The notes under the pieces: generated by a model
The model's input: only the letters and a program-made list of their open reading frames with translations
Told to the model about the DNA's origin: nothing
The model's database searches: none
Translations under genes and position numbers: made by a program
DNA from: Hymenoscyphus infarciens
Lineage: Eukaryota; Ascomycota; Leotiomycetes; Helotiales; Helotiaceae
Assembly (NCBI GenBank): GCA_001414345.1
Contig: LLCB01000510.1
Coordinates: 1-28,062 of the forward strand
Reading direction: 5' to 3'
Length of the DNA stretch: 28,062 nt
Part shown: piece after piece, positions 11,934-22,304 of the stretch
Layout: the number at the start of each line of letters is the position of its first letter
Position numbering within the stretch: position 1 is the first letter of the stretch

Positions 11934-13204
11934 TAAAAAGGAAAAACTCTACTTCGCTAGTAATAGCATTTATAATATCTCTTTCAAGCTTATCGTCACT
12001 CCTTTTATTTTCGAATATAACTTAGCTTAGATTTAGACTAGGACGATAATAATCTTAAATAGCTAGGTAATCGGAGACTACCTAGATAGCTAGTGATATT
12101 AGAGTTTAGTATCAGTTATAGATAGCTAGTAAAAATCGTATATTATACGTTAAGGAAGTAGGAATACGCTAAGTGTTTTAGAGGCTTCTAATAACCCTCT
12201 TTATATAGAGACTACTATATATAGGTTTAGTAAATAAGTCGATATAATAAAGTTATCCAGAAGGCTTTTAAATCTAATCTTACTCTTCTCTTCTAAATCG
12301 ATATTATATTAAACTAGTTCTACTATAAAGCGTCGAGTAATAAACCCCTTCTAAGGACACCCCTCTTTCTAAAAGACACCTCTTATTCGAACCCTCTCTA
12401 ACCTATAACCGTATACTAAAATAATAAGAGCTTAGCTCTCTAAAGTAATAACTAAGACTTACTAAATACAGATAATATATAGACGAGATAGAGGTAAAGA
12501 ATATAAAGGATAAAACGATTAGTTAGATAAGATAGAGAATATAATTCTAAGCGAACTTTAAAGTTAAAAATACTCTTTAAACTCTTACTAATCTAACCTT
12601 TGTTTAAACCCTTCTTTGCTTTTTAAAGCTCGAATTTAGACCTCTTTTACTTAAGAGATACTACTGTCTCTAATACTTTCTTACTACTTCTCTCGAAGCT
12701 TAAATCAAATATAAATTAGTTAAAATACACCTTTTATTAGAACTAAAGAAGTAAGCTCTTAGCTAAGTTATCGCTATTAATCCTAACTAAATATTATCTA
12801 ACTTTACTCTAAACTTCTAGTAAACATTTAAAAGACTATAGTTATAAACCGAGTCCTAGCTACTAGTATAAAGGTTGAAAGAGATAGAAGTAGAATTAGA
12901 AGAAGAATATACTAAAGAAACTTTTACTGATTTTAAAAGGTTGCTTTTTAAGTATAGCTATACTCGGGGAGATACTAGAATTAGAACGCTTCTTTTATAT
13001 ATAGAAGAAAAATAAGAAGATACGCTGAAATATTAAATTATTAGAAATAATGAAATTATTTAATATTAGTACTTTAGTTTAGAATACCTCTCTATCTAGC
13101 TCTAAACTCTCTACGATCTAATAGTAACTCTTTCTTTAAAATTAGAAGATAAATAAGTCTTTAAGTATCTTATAGAGAATAAGATAATATAACAACTTTG
13201 GTAT

Positions 13205-13395
13205 TAAGTTTATTTAACTAGCTAAAACTATTCTTTTTATTATTCTTAGATACTTAGATAATAATTTTAACTTCGACAACTTAGTTATAACTTTATTTAA
13301 CTAGCTAGAACTACTCTTTTTATTATCTTAAACTTTAGATAACGCTTTTAATATCTAGTAACAAACTCTTTTAACTAGCTAAAACTCTACTAACT
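13205..13395 (+). repeat. Imperfect ~80-bp tandem repeat inside element C
   Basis: A unit containing TTTAACTAGCTARAACTA, a CTTTTTATTAT run and a TTAGATAA-type motif starts near 13209 and again near 13292. A third, partial start (TTAACTAGCTAAAACT) lies near 13371. The spacing is about 80 bp. It follows the gag-like part, so it may be a repeated portion of the gag C-terminus or a spacer. Confidence 0.55.
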
Positions 13396-13874
13396 CTAGT
13401 ATAGAGTCTTATATTCTTTACTTTCTTTTTACTTCTAGCTAGACTAGAAGTCCTTTTTTTATTTAAATTTTTGAATTAGATATGAATTAGTATACTCTCG
13501 AAGTAAGCTCTTAACTAAGTTATTACTACCTCTCGACTAAATAACCTCTAACTCTACTTTAAATTTACTTTTAACTTTTAAACTTTTTCTGACCTACTAG
13601 TTAGATTAGACTATACTCTTTTAGTAAACGCGAATGCTTACTTTAATATAAAAGGATTAGAACGAAGTCTCTTTTATAAGTATCTATAAATTAGTTTAGT
13701 TACGATTTAGACCTAAAATCGATATCTTATCTCGCTTATAATAAAGTTTAATATCTTTAAACTAATAAAATTAATAAATACGATAAATATTATAATACTT
13801 ATACTATCTTAATTCGACCTTAAATAATAAGAGATAGATAGACTCGGAGACGAGTCTTTTTTAAAAGAGAGAGA

Positions 13875-14163
13875 TATAATAGTATACTATCTTAGATAGC
13901 TAGAAGTACTTACTATATATAAGGTTTTAGTAGTTATTATCTTATATTGTCTATTTTAGGAAGGTTATATAGGCAACGTATAACGTTAGTCGGTTTTAGA
14001 CCTTTTAGTCTAAACCTCTTATATATAGTAGCCTACTTCTAGAGTAGAAGAGGGATAGTTTTTCCTTTTCTTCTATATTAGAGCCTAGTATTTATATACG
14101 TCATTCTGCTAAACGCACTTCTATATGCCTCTTCTGTAGTTATATATATTTCATGCTATTATA
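13875..14163 (+). repeat. 3' LTR of element C (289 bp)
   Basis: It starts TATAATAG directly after the polypurine tract (13863-13874) and ends CTATTATA. It matches 11667-11933 closely. The first ~20 bases and the last ~130 bases resemble the A/B LTR, but the middle (about 13900-14010) differs. No convincing 5-bp target duplication is visible around the element. Confidence 0.8.
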
Positions 14164-15035
14164 ATTATAAATAATTAATATTTTATTTCTCTAATTATTA
14201 TATAAACCTAATTAAAAGAAAAGTTAGAAAAGTAATAAATAGTCTTTAGAATCCGAGACTTATTTTTACTTCTAAGAACTAACCGCGTCTTTTTTAATAA
14301 AGAAGGTCTATATAGTTGAGAATTCTAGATAAGTTAATATAATAGTATAAAATATCTACGACTATTTCTTTAGTTCGTTATATAACTTATATATAAACGT
14401 AATTAGAAGTCTAGTTTAAAACTACTTCTATTTAGATTAGAATTATACTAAAATCTAAGTAGCTTAAAACTATAATACTACTAAACTAGTTTAGAAGTAC
14501 TAAGATATTAAAATCTAAATCAAAGCTATTTATACTTCTTCTTATTCTACGTATAGTAGTAGTATTCTCCTTTTTATCTCTTCTTCTAATCTCGTATTTA
14601 ATAAGATTAGGATTATACTTGTTATTAAGAAACACGTCTATAGAGCGTACTTAAGAGACCTGCTTTTCAAGAGCTTTTTTAGTAGCTTTTAGAGCTCTTT
14701 TAATAGACTTTTTAGTACTAGAAGTAGTATTAGCTTTATATTATCTTAGAGAAGATATATTAAGTAAAAAGAAGAATAAAAGAGTATAAAAGTAGTAGTA
14801 GAAGTAGTAGAAGTAGTAGGAGTAGATAGAGGAAACTTAGCTTATATACTTATATTATAAGCTAACTTATACTAAAATAACTAGTATATAATTCTTTTTT
14901 CATAATATAGCTATAACTAAATCTTTTCTATATTAGAAAGTTAGCTAATTATTATCTATTTCTATATTTAGTTAATACTAAAGAGACGTTTACTACTAAT
15001 GCTATTACTAAAAGCTCTTAGACGCTCTAGTAAAG
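14164..15035. other. RIPed AT-rich sequence, no gene
   Basis: This stretch is TA-rich and nearly free of CA/TG like the elements to its left, but I cannot match it to elements A-C. A purine-rich AGTAGTAGA-type trinucleotide run lies at about 14790-14826. The composition changes sharply at about 15035, the edge of the gene-bearing compartment. It is probably the remains of another repeat. Confidence 0.6.
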
Positions 15036-15879
15036 CCAGGCCACGTGATTTGCCCGATGTATGCCTCGAATCTATGGCGTAGGCGGGCGCGGGGCAAGTC
15101 AAAGAAAGAGGGGTGAGAGTGGAGGGGTTAGGTAAAAAAAAGAATATCAAGGTGAAGATGCTAAAGAACAATAGCATCTGCAACTTTGTGCTCTTATACC
15201 TACAATGCTTGCAATTTTACAAAGAGAACTCGTCTCTTGAATTATTCCATTTGAGTGAGACTAGTCAGAATGATTCCTTTCGACGTCTCACAGTTGGTCT
15301 GTTCGCACTCCCGTCACCAACAGCGAAATCGCTCAACGGGAATAATCCGTACCCACAACCCACTCGATTGGCTCCGTTCCCTGCAAGCTGCAAACTGAAT
15401 GCTACGCTACACTACACTACACTACTCTACCAGCATCAACACCTCCACTCCTCCTTCAACATCTTTGAACCAAACAACATCCCCAATTCTACTTTACCCT
15501 CAGTCTTTCGTATGCAGCGTGAAGCAGCGGATCGTTGGGCTCGCAAAAGATACTTCGGCTAGCTCCAGCTGCCGTTAGTTTCCATCAATTCTATTTTTTC
15601 CACTCAACTAGGCAAGTTAATTTTTACCTTCCGACTTGCAGGTCAACACTGCGTACAGCGTCAGGAGTCAGGACAAGCGGTGAATCTACGAAGCTCGACC
15701 CGAGATTGGTACCTGGTTTGCCGGCACTTTCACTTTAGCACGCCAAACAGCCTACTCACCAAACACGAGTCTCTTGTGCTGTGGCAACAATAAGTTAAGC
15801 TTGCTAACCTCTGTCACCATCACCAGATTCCTATTTCTACCATTTCCCGCCATAGAGAGACCGCTCATCAACCGCTACC
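15036..15879 (+). promoter_or_regulatory. Upstream region of the MTHFR gene
   Basis: About 840 bases of normal composition lie between the RIPed block and the MTHFR start codon. A CACGTGAT site (15042-15049) matches the Cbf1/CDEI consensus RTCACRTG on the minus strand. A short CTACA-type tandem repeat lies at 15401-15430, and CT-rich leader sequence with scattered pyrimidine runs follows. Open frames here show no protein-like features and I regard them as chance. No clear TATA box is visible close to the gene. Confidence 0.4.
15401..15430. repeat. Short CTACA-type tandem repeat
   Basis: About five imperfect copies of CTACA/CTACG follow one another in the MTHFR upstream region. It is a simple microsatellite-like run with no assigned role. 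Confidence 0.6.
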
Positions 15880-17780
15880 ATGCACATCTCTCAGATGCTG
15901 GCCGAGGCCAAACAGTCCGGTCAACCCAAATACTCCTTCGAATTCTTTCCTCCCAAGACCGCTCAAGGTGTCCAGAATCTCTATGACCGTATGGACCGCA
16001 TGCATGGGCTCGGTCCTAGCTTCATCGACATTACATGGGGAGCAGGAGGACGTTTGGCTCAACTCACCTGCGAGATGGTCAGCGTGGCTCAAGCACAATA
16101 TGGCCTGGAAACGTGTATGCACTTGACATGCACAGATATGGGAAAGGACAAGGTCGACGAGGCGCTCAAGAGTGCATACAAGGCTGGCTGTACCAATATC
16201 CTTGCCCTCCGCGGTGATCCACCACGAGAGAAAGAGAAATGGGAGGCAACGGAAGGAGGCTTTCGATATGCAAAGGATCTGGTCAATCATATTCGTCAAA
16301 CCTATGGCAACCATTTCGACATCGGCGTTGCTGGGTACCCGGAAGGTTGCGATGACCAGGATGATGCCGAACTTCTTCTGGACCATCTCAAGGAGAAGGT
16401 TGACGCCGGGGCCACTTTCATCGTCACCCAAATGTTTTACGATGTAGACAATTTCCTCAACTGGGTCGGAAAAGTTCGTGCCAGAGGTGTCAGTATTCCA
16501 GTCATCCCAGGGATCATGCCAATCAACACATATGCCAGCTTCGTCCGAAGATGTAACCACATGAATGCCGCTATTCCACCCAAGTGGAGCGAAATACTGG
16601 AAGCCGTCAAGAACGACGATTCGGCAGTTCGAAGTCTCGGGACTGGTTTGGTTGCTGAAATGTGCCGCAAGATTCTCGATTCAGGTCTAATTCATCATCT
16701 ACATTTTTACACAATGAACCTACAGCAGGCTACTCGCATGCTCTTGGACGAATTGAATTTGACACCCTCCATCGAGCGACCTCTCAAGCAAGCCTTACCT
16801 TGGAGACAATCTTTGGGTCTTGGACGCAGAGACGAGGATGTCCGACCAATCTTTTGGAAGAACCGAAACAAGTCTTATGTTGCCCGTACTCAAGATTGGG
16901 ATGAGTTCCCTAACGGTAGATGGGGCGATTCAAGATCTCCTGCTTTTGGCGAGTTGGACGCATACGGGATCGGGTTGAAAGGAACAAATGAACAGAACCG
17001 AAAGCTCTGGGGTGACCCGGCTTCGGTTCGGGACATTGCCAATATCTTTGTAAACTATCTCGAGCAGAGTGTTGATAGTCTACCTTGGAGTGAGGCACCA
17101 ATCTCAAGTGAAGCAGATGCCATCAAGCCCGATTTGATCGCTCTTAATAGACGTGGTCTTTTGACTGTCAATTCCCAGCCAGCTGTTGATGGTGTCAAAT
17201 CTTCTCATCCAATCTACGGCTGGGGGCCAACAAATGGTTATGTCTATCAGAAGGCTTACCTGGAACTCTTGGTTTCCCCAACCTTGATCGATGAGCTTCT
17301 CAGAAGAGTTGAACTTGATCCCGATCTGACCTATTACGCAGTCACCAAGGCTGGTAATTTGAAAACCAACTCACCTGGCGAGGGTCCAAATGCTGTTACT
17401 TGGGGTGTCTTTCCCGGAAAGGAAATCGTCCAACCTACCATTGTGGAAACCATCAGTTTCTTGGCGTGGAAGGACGAGGCTTTCCGCCTGGGAATGGACT
17501 GGGCTCATTGCTACTCTGCCTTGAGTCCTAGTCGACAATTGATCGAAAATATGATGGAAACATGGTATTTGGTCAACATTGGTATGCTTCCCCCCTTTCA
17601 TTCTATAACTTCCCTAACGAAATTTTAGTCCACAACGATTTCCACCAAACTCACGGTCTATTCCCTCTCTTTGATGGTCTGGTAGTAGAGGACCTCGAGA
17701 AACCATACGAGGTACAAACCAACGGGGTCGAAGCCAATGGTGTGAATTTTAACGGCGAGAATGGCGAAGTCAAAGCCTAA
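15880..17780 (+). CDS. met13: Methylenetetrahydrofolate reductase, Met13 type
   Basis: The enzyme is a cytosolic flavoprotein that reduces 5,10-methylene-THF to 5-methyl-THF, the methyl donor for methionine synthesis. Exon 1 is 15880-17581, the intron 17582-17628 (GTATGC...TTTTAG, branch CTAAC near 17613) and exon 2 17629-17780, giving 617 residues, normal for fungi. The N-terminal TIM barrel (about 1-300) has YSFEFFPPKT with catalytic Glu21, FIDITWGAGG (48-57), NILALRGDPP with Asp113, GVAGYPEG (149-156), TQMFYD (183-188) and IPGIMPI. The C-terminal regulatory domain (about 325-590) has KLWGDP, WGPTNGYVYQKAYLE (448-462) and a TWGVFPGKEIVQPT block; in this family it binds S-adenosylmethionine. 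Without splicing the frame would stop just after WYLVNI and lose the conserved VHNDFHQTHGLF segment. The first ATG has a good context (TACCATGC). The wording follows Met13 more than the Met12 paralog. The C-terminal tail is Asn/Gly-rich and variable. Confidence 0.97.
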
Positions 17781-19725
17781 ACCCCTCAATTCTTTATTCT
17801 TCGACGATTTAATGATTCAACATGCTAGCGGATGACGGTTACGAAAAATTAATGGAGGGTTTTCATTTTTCTTTGTTAAAGGGGCTAAGGGAGTGGTCGG
17901 CATTTGTTTATCACAATCTGCATATAGCGACGGTGTTTATCGGGGGCAAACTTCAACAAGTTTGGCGTTTCAAGGCTTGATGAATTTCAACGATCATCGG
18001 CTTGGACATGGGATGAAAAAAAGCGCATTACTTGTTTTCTTGTTTTTCTTCGTTATACCTGCAAGGAACCCCTTTGTAAATTTGCGGAATTCGGTTTTTT
18101 GTTTGCTACTGCTAGGTTGGCTGGCATTGGGTTGTGGCATAAACTGGAAATCTGGGCCCCTTCAACGGCGCTAAAATGGAGAGGCTTAAGATAGGCGGGT
18201 GGGCGTACAAACATATGTTTAAGAGATGAGATTCTTCAACATTAGAATTCGTGGGGGTGGGAAGGAACAATAGATTCGTTTGATGCTGACAATCTTTCAT
18301 ACTTTTTTTTCTTTCCGTGATGGGTTTTTGTGGTGATTTGTCGTGAGGATCGCGCCTTCCTTTTCTGCTCTCGTGGTGATGATAGCACGATTCCAAGGTC
18401 GAGTTAAGAGGGATGGACCGACCTCGAGGTTACGCGACGATTGACTTCTGTCCAATGGCGACCGCAAAATCTCCCAAACCCACTTCCTCACCTATTTCTC
18501 TCCCACGATGTCGAGTTAATTAGGCTAAAGCCCCTCTGTCGCGTTCCTTCATTTTCTGAGGTTATTGCGGAGGAGATGTTTTGAGTTCGTTTATTTTAGG
18601 ATGGAGAATTCATATATATTTTCAAAAGATGGTGAAGCAAGGGCTCGAATAGAGATGGGATGGGTTAGAATATTCCCACTTTTCCACCCAATTTTGTCCT
18701 TGCTTGCGCCTTACCAAAGATTCGTCACCTAAAACGGTTGGGATTAAAGAGTTTACAACGCATAATTATAAGTAACTCTTCTATCTGTTATTAGAAGTTT
18801 ATGAAACTTTACAAATGTACAGAAGCACTAATGTTGGATTAGGAGGGTTGGAATTGATTTCTCTCAAAAGTTGCTTGGTGTGCTTGCTCTTGATGGCTTA
18901 CCCGATACTTGATGGCTTACTCGATGACGGGAATCAAGAGCTTGCTCGTGGGTTACTCGCAGCTTATTTGTGTCTCACTCATAGCTTAGTTAACAAGACA
19001 GAGACAAGAAGAGAGTAGGAATAACAAAAGATTCTCCCAACCTCCTAGAATAATTAGCACGAGTTTCGGAGATCCATTGACTATGTTCCTCTCAGCAGAA
19101 TTCGAAAGTACAAGTAGAATTGTAGAATAAGTTTAAATGATTTTGAATCGAAGGATGGCATACAAACAAAAACGAAACCAGAAAAAGGGACAAGGGAAAA
19201 GGAATTGAACAGGGCCAGGAAAAGCGTCCCATTTTGCGCCCCACTCTCGAAAAGAAATCGTGAAGATATGAATTAACTCTTCGAAACATTATTAGTACCC
19301 TTTTAATCAACGCTAAAGCCTTTTCTATATATAGATATTTACTCCCAGTTCTGTTGTCGTCTAACGGATTGCGAAGTAAGCCGAGCTTACACTGGGGACT
19401 AAAATCGGAACGCTTTTTCCCACCATATGCTTTTTCCAGGTCGGGATCTTGAAGCGCTGATTGGTTGAGTCGTAATTCAGGGATGTTTCTGCCGGCTGAG
19501 AGATTACCCCACATTTTGGGTTTACAAATCTGGTGAGTGTAAAGTCCGAAAACTAATAGTTCTTTGGTGTTGTGATAGAAGATATATAATGAGAATGGAA
19601 TCCGAGAGTGAGAGATTCTGTGTTTCTTAAATTATCTCCCTTCTTGGTTTCACTTGGTGGATCTTTCAGCTTGTGCACTTCAGTTTTCTCGTCCACTCTC
19701 ACACAAATCCGCACCTAAAGCCAAG
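17781..19725. other. Intergenic region between MTHFR and the MDR oxidoreductase
   Basis: Nearly 2 kb of normal-composition DNA separate the two genes. I see no convincing coding region: the open frames (for instance 17893-18174 plus and 19092-19514 minus) show no domain, no homologous look and no biased codon use. A 13-base direct repeat CTTGATGGCTTAC occurs twice near 18889-18920. The last ~200 bases hold a TATATAAT element at 19582-19589 and pyrimidine-rich leader, a plausible promoter for the next gene. Confidence 0.5.
19582..19589 (+). promoter_or_regulatory. Possible TATA element of the MDR oxidoreductase gene
   Basis: ATATATAA lies within GATATATAATGAG, about 140 bases before the chosen ATG (19726) and followed by pyrimidine-rich sequence. 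Position and sequence suit a fungal TATA box. The transcript start is not visible. Confidence 0.3.
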
Positions 19726-20935
19726 ATGGCTACCCACAAAGCAGTAGTAACAATTGCACCCCGCGCTCCTCTCGGTCTTATCGATGTCCCCACAGTTAAA
19801 CCGTCTCAAGGCGAGGTTCGAGTGAGGGTTGAATGGACGGCTAGTACACCCCTTGATATGCACCAGAATGAAGGTGGACTTCTTGTCAAGCATCCACAGA
19901 TCTTGGGTGATGGAACGGCGGGAACTGTTGTTGAGGTTGGTGAGGGGGTTGAGAGTTTAGTTGTTGGTGATAAGGTGTGTTTTGTTCCCATTTCTAGGGA
20001 CAAAATATTGACAAGAAAACAGGTCTTCGGTTTCACATGGCGCACTCCCCAGGAAAAAGCTCATCAGATATACATCACCACCCCGACATACCTTCTTGGT
20101 AAAATCCCGGCAAACTCGACCCCGCAAGAAGCTGTTACTTTGGGAAATAATTTTGTTACTGTCTTCCATGCGGTGGCTACGGATTTGGGTATTGAACTTC
20201 CGTACCCAAAACACGATGGGTATGTTCCTGAACATTCAAACAGGAAGATTTTGATTTGGGGTGGAAGTAGTAGTGTGGGTCAGTATGCTGTTCAGATTTT
20301 GAGATATTGGGGATACACCAATATTGGAGTTACGTCTTCGAAGAAGCATTGGGAATTACTTAAATCCTACGGAGCCGGTCAAGCCTTCGATTACAGAGAC
20401 AAAACCGTTGTTGAAGATATCACAACTTGGTTTGGGAACGAGAAGGATGGGCTGGTGTTGGACTGCATTGGGTCTCTAAATGGATCTCTAAACCCAATTT
20501 CTCAGATTGTTGGCGAGGGAACGAAAGTTGCAGTTTTATTGCCAGTTATTGTCAGGGATGCTAGTGATGAGCAGGCACCGATCTATTCTATGGATGTTGC
20601 AGAGGGGGTGGGATGGAAGGAGAGGGTTGATGTTAGGGGTGTGAGGACGCATTTTTATTTGGATGTGAGTTTTCCCTTCGTTCTTCTATCTTTCCCATGG
20701 AATTTTGAAGGTTTGGGAGAATTCAAAAACTGACCAGTATATACAGAATCCTCTTTGGAAGGAAAAATTGCAATCCGAGATCATGCCTATTTTTTTGGCA
20801 GAGGGGATTGTCAAACCGAATGAGTTTCGCATCATTGAGGGAGAGACTTTGTTGGAGAGGGCGCAGAAGGCTATGGATGCTTTGAGGAGGAAGGAACAGA
20901 GCGGGGTGAGATTGGTTTGGAGGGTTGCTGAATGA
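19726..20935 (+). CDS. MDR-family oxidoreductase, ToxD / trans-enoyl-reductase-like
   Basis: This is a probable NADPH-dependent reductase of the medium-chain dehydrogenase/reductase superfamily, similar to fungal ToxD-like and yeast YNL134C-like proteins; the substrate is unknown. Exons are 19726-19974, 20023-20664 and 20747-20935, giving 359 residues, usual for the family. Intron 1 (48 nt, GTGTGT...AAACAG) is in frame; removing its 16 codons restores the family-like join GDK-VFGFTWRT. Intron 2 (82 nt, GTGAGT...ATACAG, branch CTGAC at 20730-20734) joins THFYLD to NPLWKEKLQ. The GroES-like domain (about 1-125) contains ILGDGTAGTVVEVG. The Rossmann domain (about 155-300) has ILIWGGSSSVGQYAV (159-173). 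The C-terminal VEG/IEGETLLERAQKAMDALR block and RLVWRV end are typical. No zinc-ligand motif (GHE) is present, in line with the zinc-free reductases. The start ATG has an optimal context (CCAAGATGGC). There is no neighbouring polyketide synthase, so a secondary-metabolite role is not supported. Confidence 0.9.
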
Positions 20936-21740
20936 GTTTGTTGATAGCGAGGGGCCAGCTGAATCCATTTTTATTTATTTTTTTACCCATGTTACGTTCC
21001 AGTACTTTACATTGGATGAATCGAGTTTGTTGCTTTTGGTGTTACTTTGTTTCTACTCGTAACACTCCAAAGTCTACTACCCTGTAGATTCGAGGCGCTG
21101 GGGAGGCACAGTGATTTGAAGCGTCACACGGTGAAGAGAATTGGAGGGAGCCAATAATGGCACGAATTTATGTCTCCATTTGGTTGAAATATCTCTAGAA
21201 CCTCTGAATATTACGAGAGGTCGTTCGCTCTTACTGTGTTTGGTATGTTTTCACGAGGAAAGTCACCTGGCAGATTCCTTGTGGCTTACTGGAGAATTAC
21301 TTAGCTTTCTCACGGCTCCAACCTGATTATGTAGTTGCACGACATGTATGTGTTTGGCTTACTGTAAAGAGTATCATTCAGATGGAGTCTGTGTTGGTCT
21401 TGTTATCAAACATCTGTAAAGCTACGTTTACTAACTTATTGTGAGGCCCAAGGTCAAATTGAATCAATATCTAGCTTTAAAATTCACTAAGCGCTTGGGT
21501 GACTCTTTCCCGAGTTCCCCTTTTTCCAGCCGAAACACTCCCCTTTTCTAAGCGACTGACACGCCTTTTATTCTGTTTTGTTTCGCTACTTCGTAAGTCA
21601 AAATTCTTTTGTTTATTCTCCATCCAAGGCATGACCTCATCGTGCTTTTTAGTCCACTCCTCACCTGAACCTCCCACGATGTGGGAGCCGAGCGGACATG
21701 CAGTGGGTCGCGAACGCCGCGAACGCCAAACTCAACGTTA
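20936..21740. other. Intergenic region, nothing recognised
   Basis: About 800 bases of ordinary composition follow the oxidoreductase gene and precede the MITE-like element. Short open frames in both directions show no protein-like features. I see no RNA gene. Confidence 0.5.
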
Positions 21741-21744
21741 GACA

Positions 21745-21771
21745 CAACAGTGGGTGCAGGAATTCCGTGCG
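21745..21771 (+). repeat. Left terminal inverted repeat of the MITE-like element
   Basis: This 27-base repeat begins CAACAGTGGGTG and pairs with 22168-22194 with one mismatch. The left copy carries CA where the right copy, read inward, carries TA, a RIP-type difference. Confidence 0.85.
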
Positions 21772-22167
21772 CATAGGCCAGATTCTGCTAAGCTATACCA
21801 AAATCACTATATTTTTACTAACTTCTCCTACTAATTATAGAAGAACGCTCTAGAATAATTTATATAAAACGAAGTATTAAGAGTAGTATAACCTAATACT
21901 TAAACCTTCTTAGCTTTTAATTAGGCTAGAGTAACTTAAAGTCTATGCTATAATAATCTCTTAGAGACTTTATTAGTAAAATATTAGCTTTTAAAATTAT
22001 ATACGTAGCTTAGGAGTTATAACTAAGTAGTTAGTTAGGAATATGCTCTTCTTATAAAGCTCTACGTCTATGATCGTTGTTAGGATATGTTATACTATAT
22101 ATTTACTAGTTTATAAGGCTATAAAGAGGGTGACTTTTAGTGTGTTTTCGGCTAAATTTAGAGGGTA

Positions 22168-22194
22168 CGCACGGAATTCCTACACCCACTGTTG
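22168..22194 (-). repeat. Right terminal inverted repeat of the MITE-like element
   Basis: This is the reverse complement of 21745-21771 apart from one base. It is followed directly by GACA, the same four bases that precede the left repeat. Confidence 0.85.
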
Positions 22195-22304
22195 GACATA
22201 AAGACGAATAGAATACCACTTAAATCCATCTGTCAAGTATCAACCATTTTCAGAAAATAATCAATCATTCCACAAATTACTCACTTTGTTTTACGCTACG
22301 CAAG

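Larger units (their letters stand above)
11667..14163 (+). mobile_element. Element C: small gag-only (non-autonomous) LTR retrotransposon, RIPed
   Basis: Two direct LTRs (11667-11933 and 13875-14163) enclose about 1.9 kb. The leader (11934-12400) matches the reverse complement of the element A leader (about 4000-4428). The inner part matches gag: 12900-12990 aligns in direct orientation with 5290-5370 of element B. I see no reverse transcriptase, RNase H, integrase or chromodomain sequence. A polypurine tract identical in style to that of B sits at 13863-13874. The element is therefore a deletion derivative or non-autonomous relative that would depend on a full element for reverse transcription and integration. 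It is RIPed like its neighbours. Confidence 0.75.
21741..22198. mobile_element. MITE-like DNA transposon (450 bp) with 4-bp target duplication
   Basis: The element spans 21745-22194. Its ends are 27-bp terminal inverted repeats (21745-21771 and 22168-22194) beginning CAACAGTGGGTG, with a single mismatch at position 13 (C versus T). GACA flanks both sides (21741-21744 and 22195-22198), a likely 4-bp target site duplication. The interior (about 21800-22140) is TA-rich and poor in CA/TG, so it was RIPed, which implies other copies in the genome. It has no coding capacity. The superfamily is not clear: a 4-bp duplication is uncommon. It lies 110 bases before the start codon of the hydrolase gene. 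Confidence 0.85.

Noticed and set aside
10281..14826. Trinucleotide and short repeats suggesting a CRISPR or satellite array
   Set aside because: Units are irregular, spacers absent and the organism is a fungus; they are low-complexity products of RIP and purine-rich runs.
15113..15562. 149-codon plus-strand open frame upstream of MTHFR
   Set aside because: It has no domain-like or conserved-looking pattern, spans the CTACA repeat and ends in promoter/leader sequence; best seen as chance.
15868..16560. 230-codon minus-strand open frame
   Set aside because: It is antisense to the strongly supported MTHFR catalytic domain and results from its codon bias.
17893..18174. 93-codon plus-strand frame after MTHFR
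   Set aside because: Low-complexity hydrophobic end, no recognisable family; likely 3' flank.
18815..19018. 67-codon plus-strand frame with a repeated Leu-Met-Ala-Tyr-like motif
   Set aside because: The repetition comes from a 13-base direct repeat; alternative start codon context and length give no support for a gene.
19092..19514. 140-codon minus-strand frame
   Set aside because: Starts with ATG and is fairly long, but no recognisable domain, poor composition and overlap with the likely promoter of the oxidoreductase make it doubtful.
19654..19725. Upstream extension of the oxidoreductase frame
   Set aside because: The extension begins with TTG, not ATG; ATG 19726 has a near-ideal context and matches the usual N-terminus.
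20665..20737. Alternative acceptor CAG at 20737 for intron 2 of the oxidoreductase
   Set aside because: It is in frame, but the CTGAC branch site at 20730-20734 is too close; the acceptor at 20746 gives normal spacing and a better family join.
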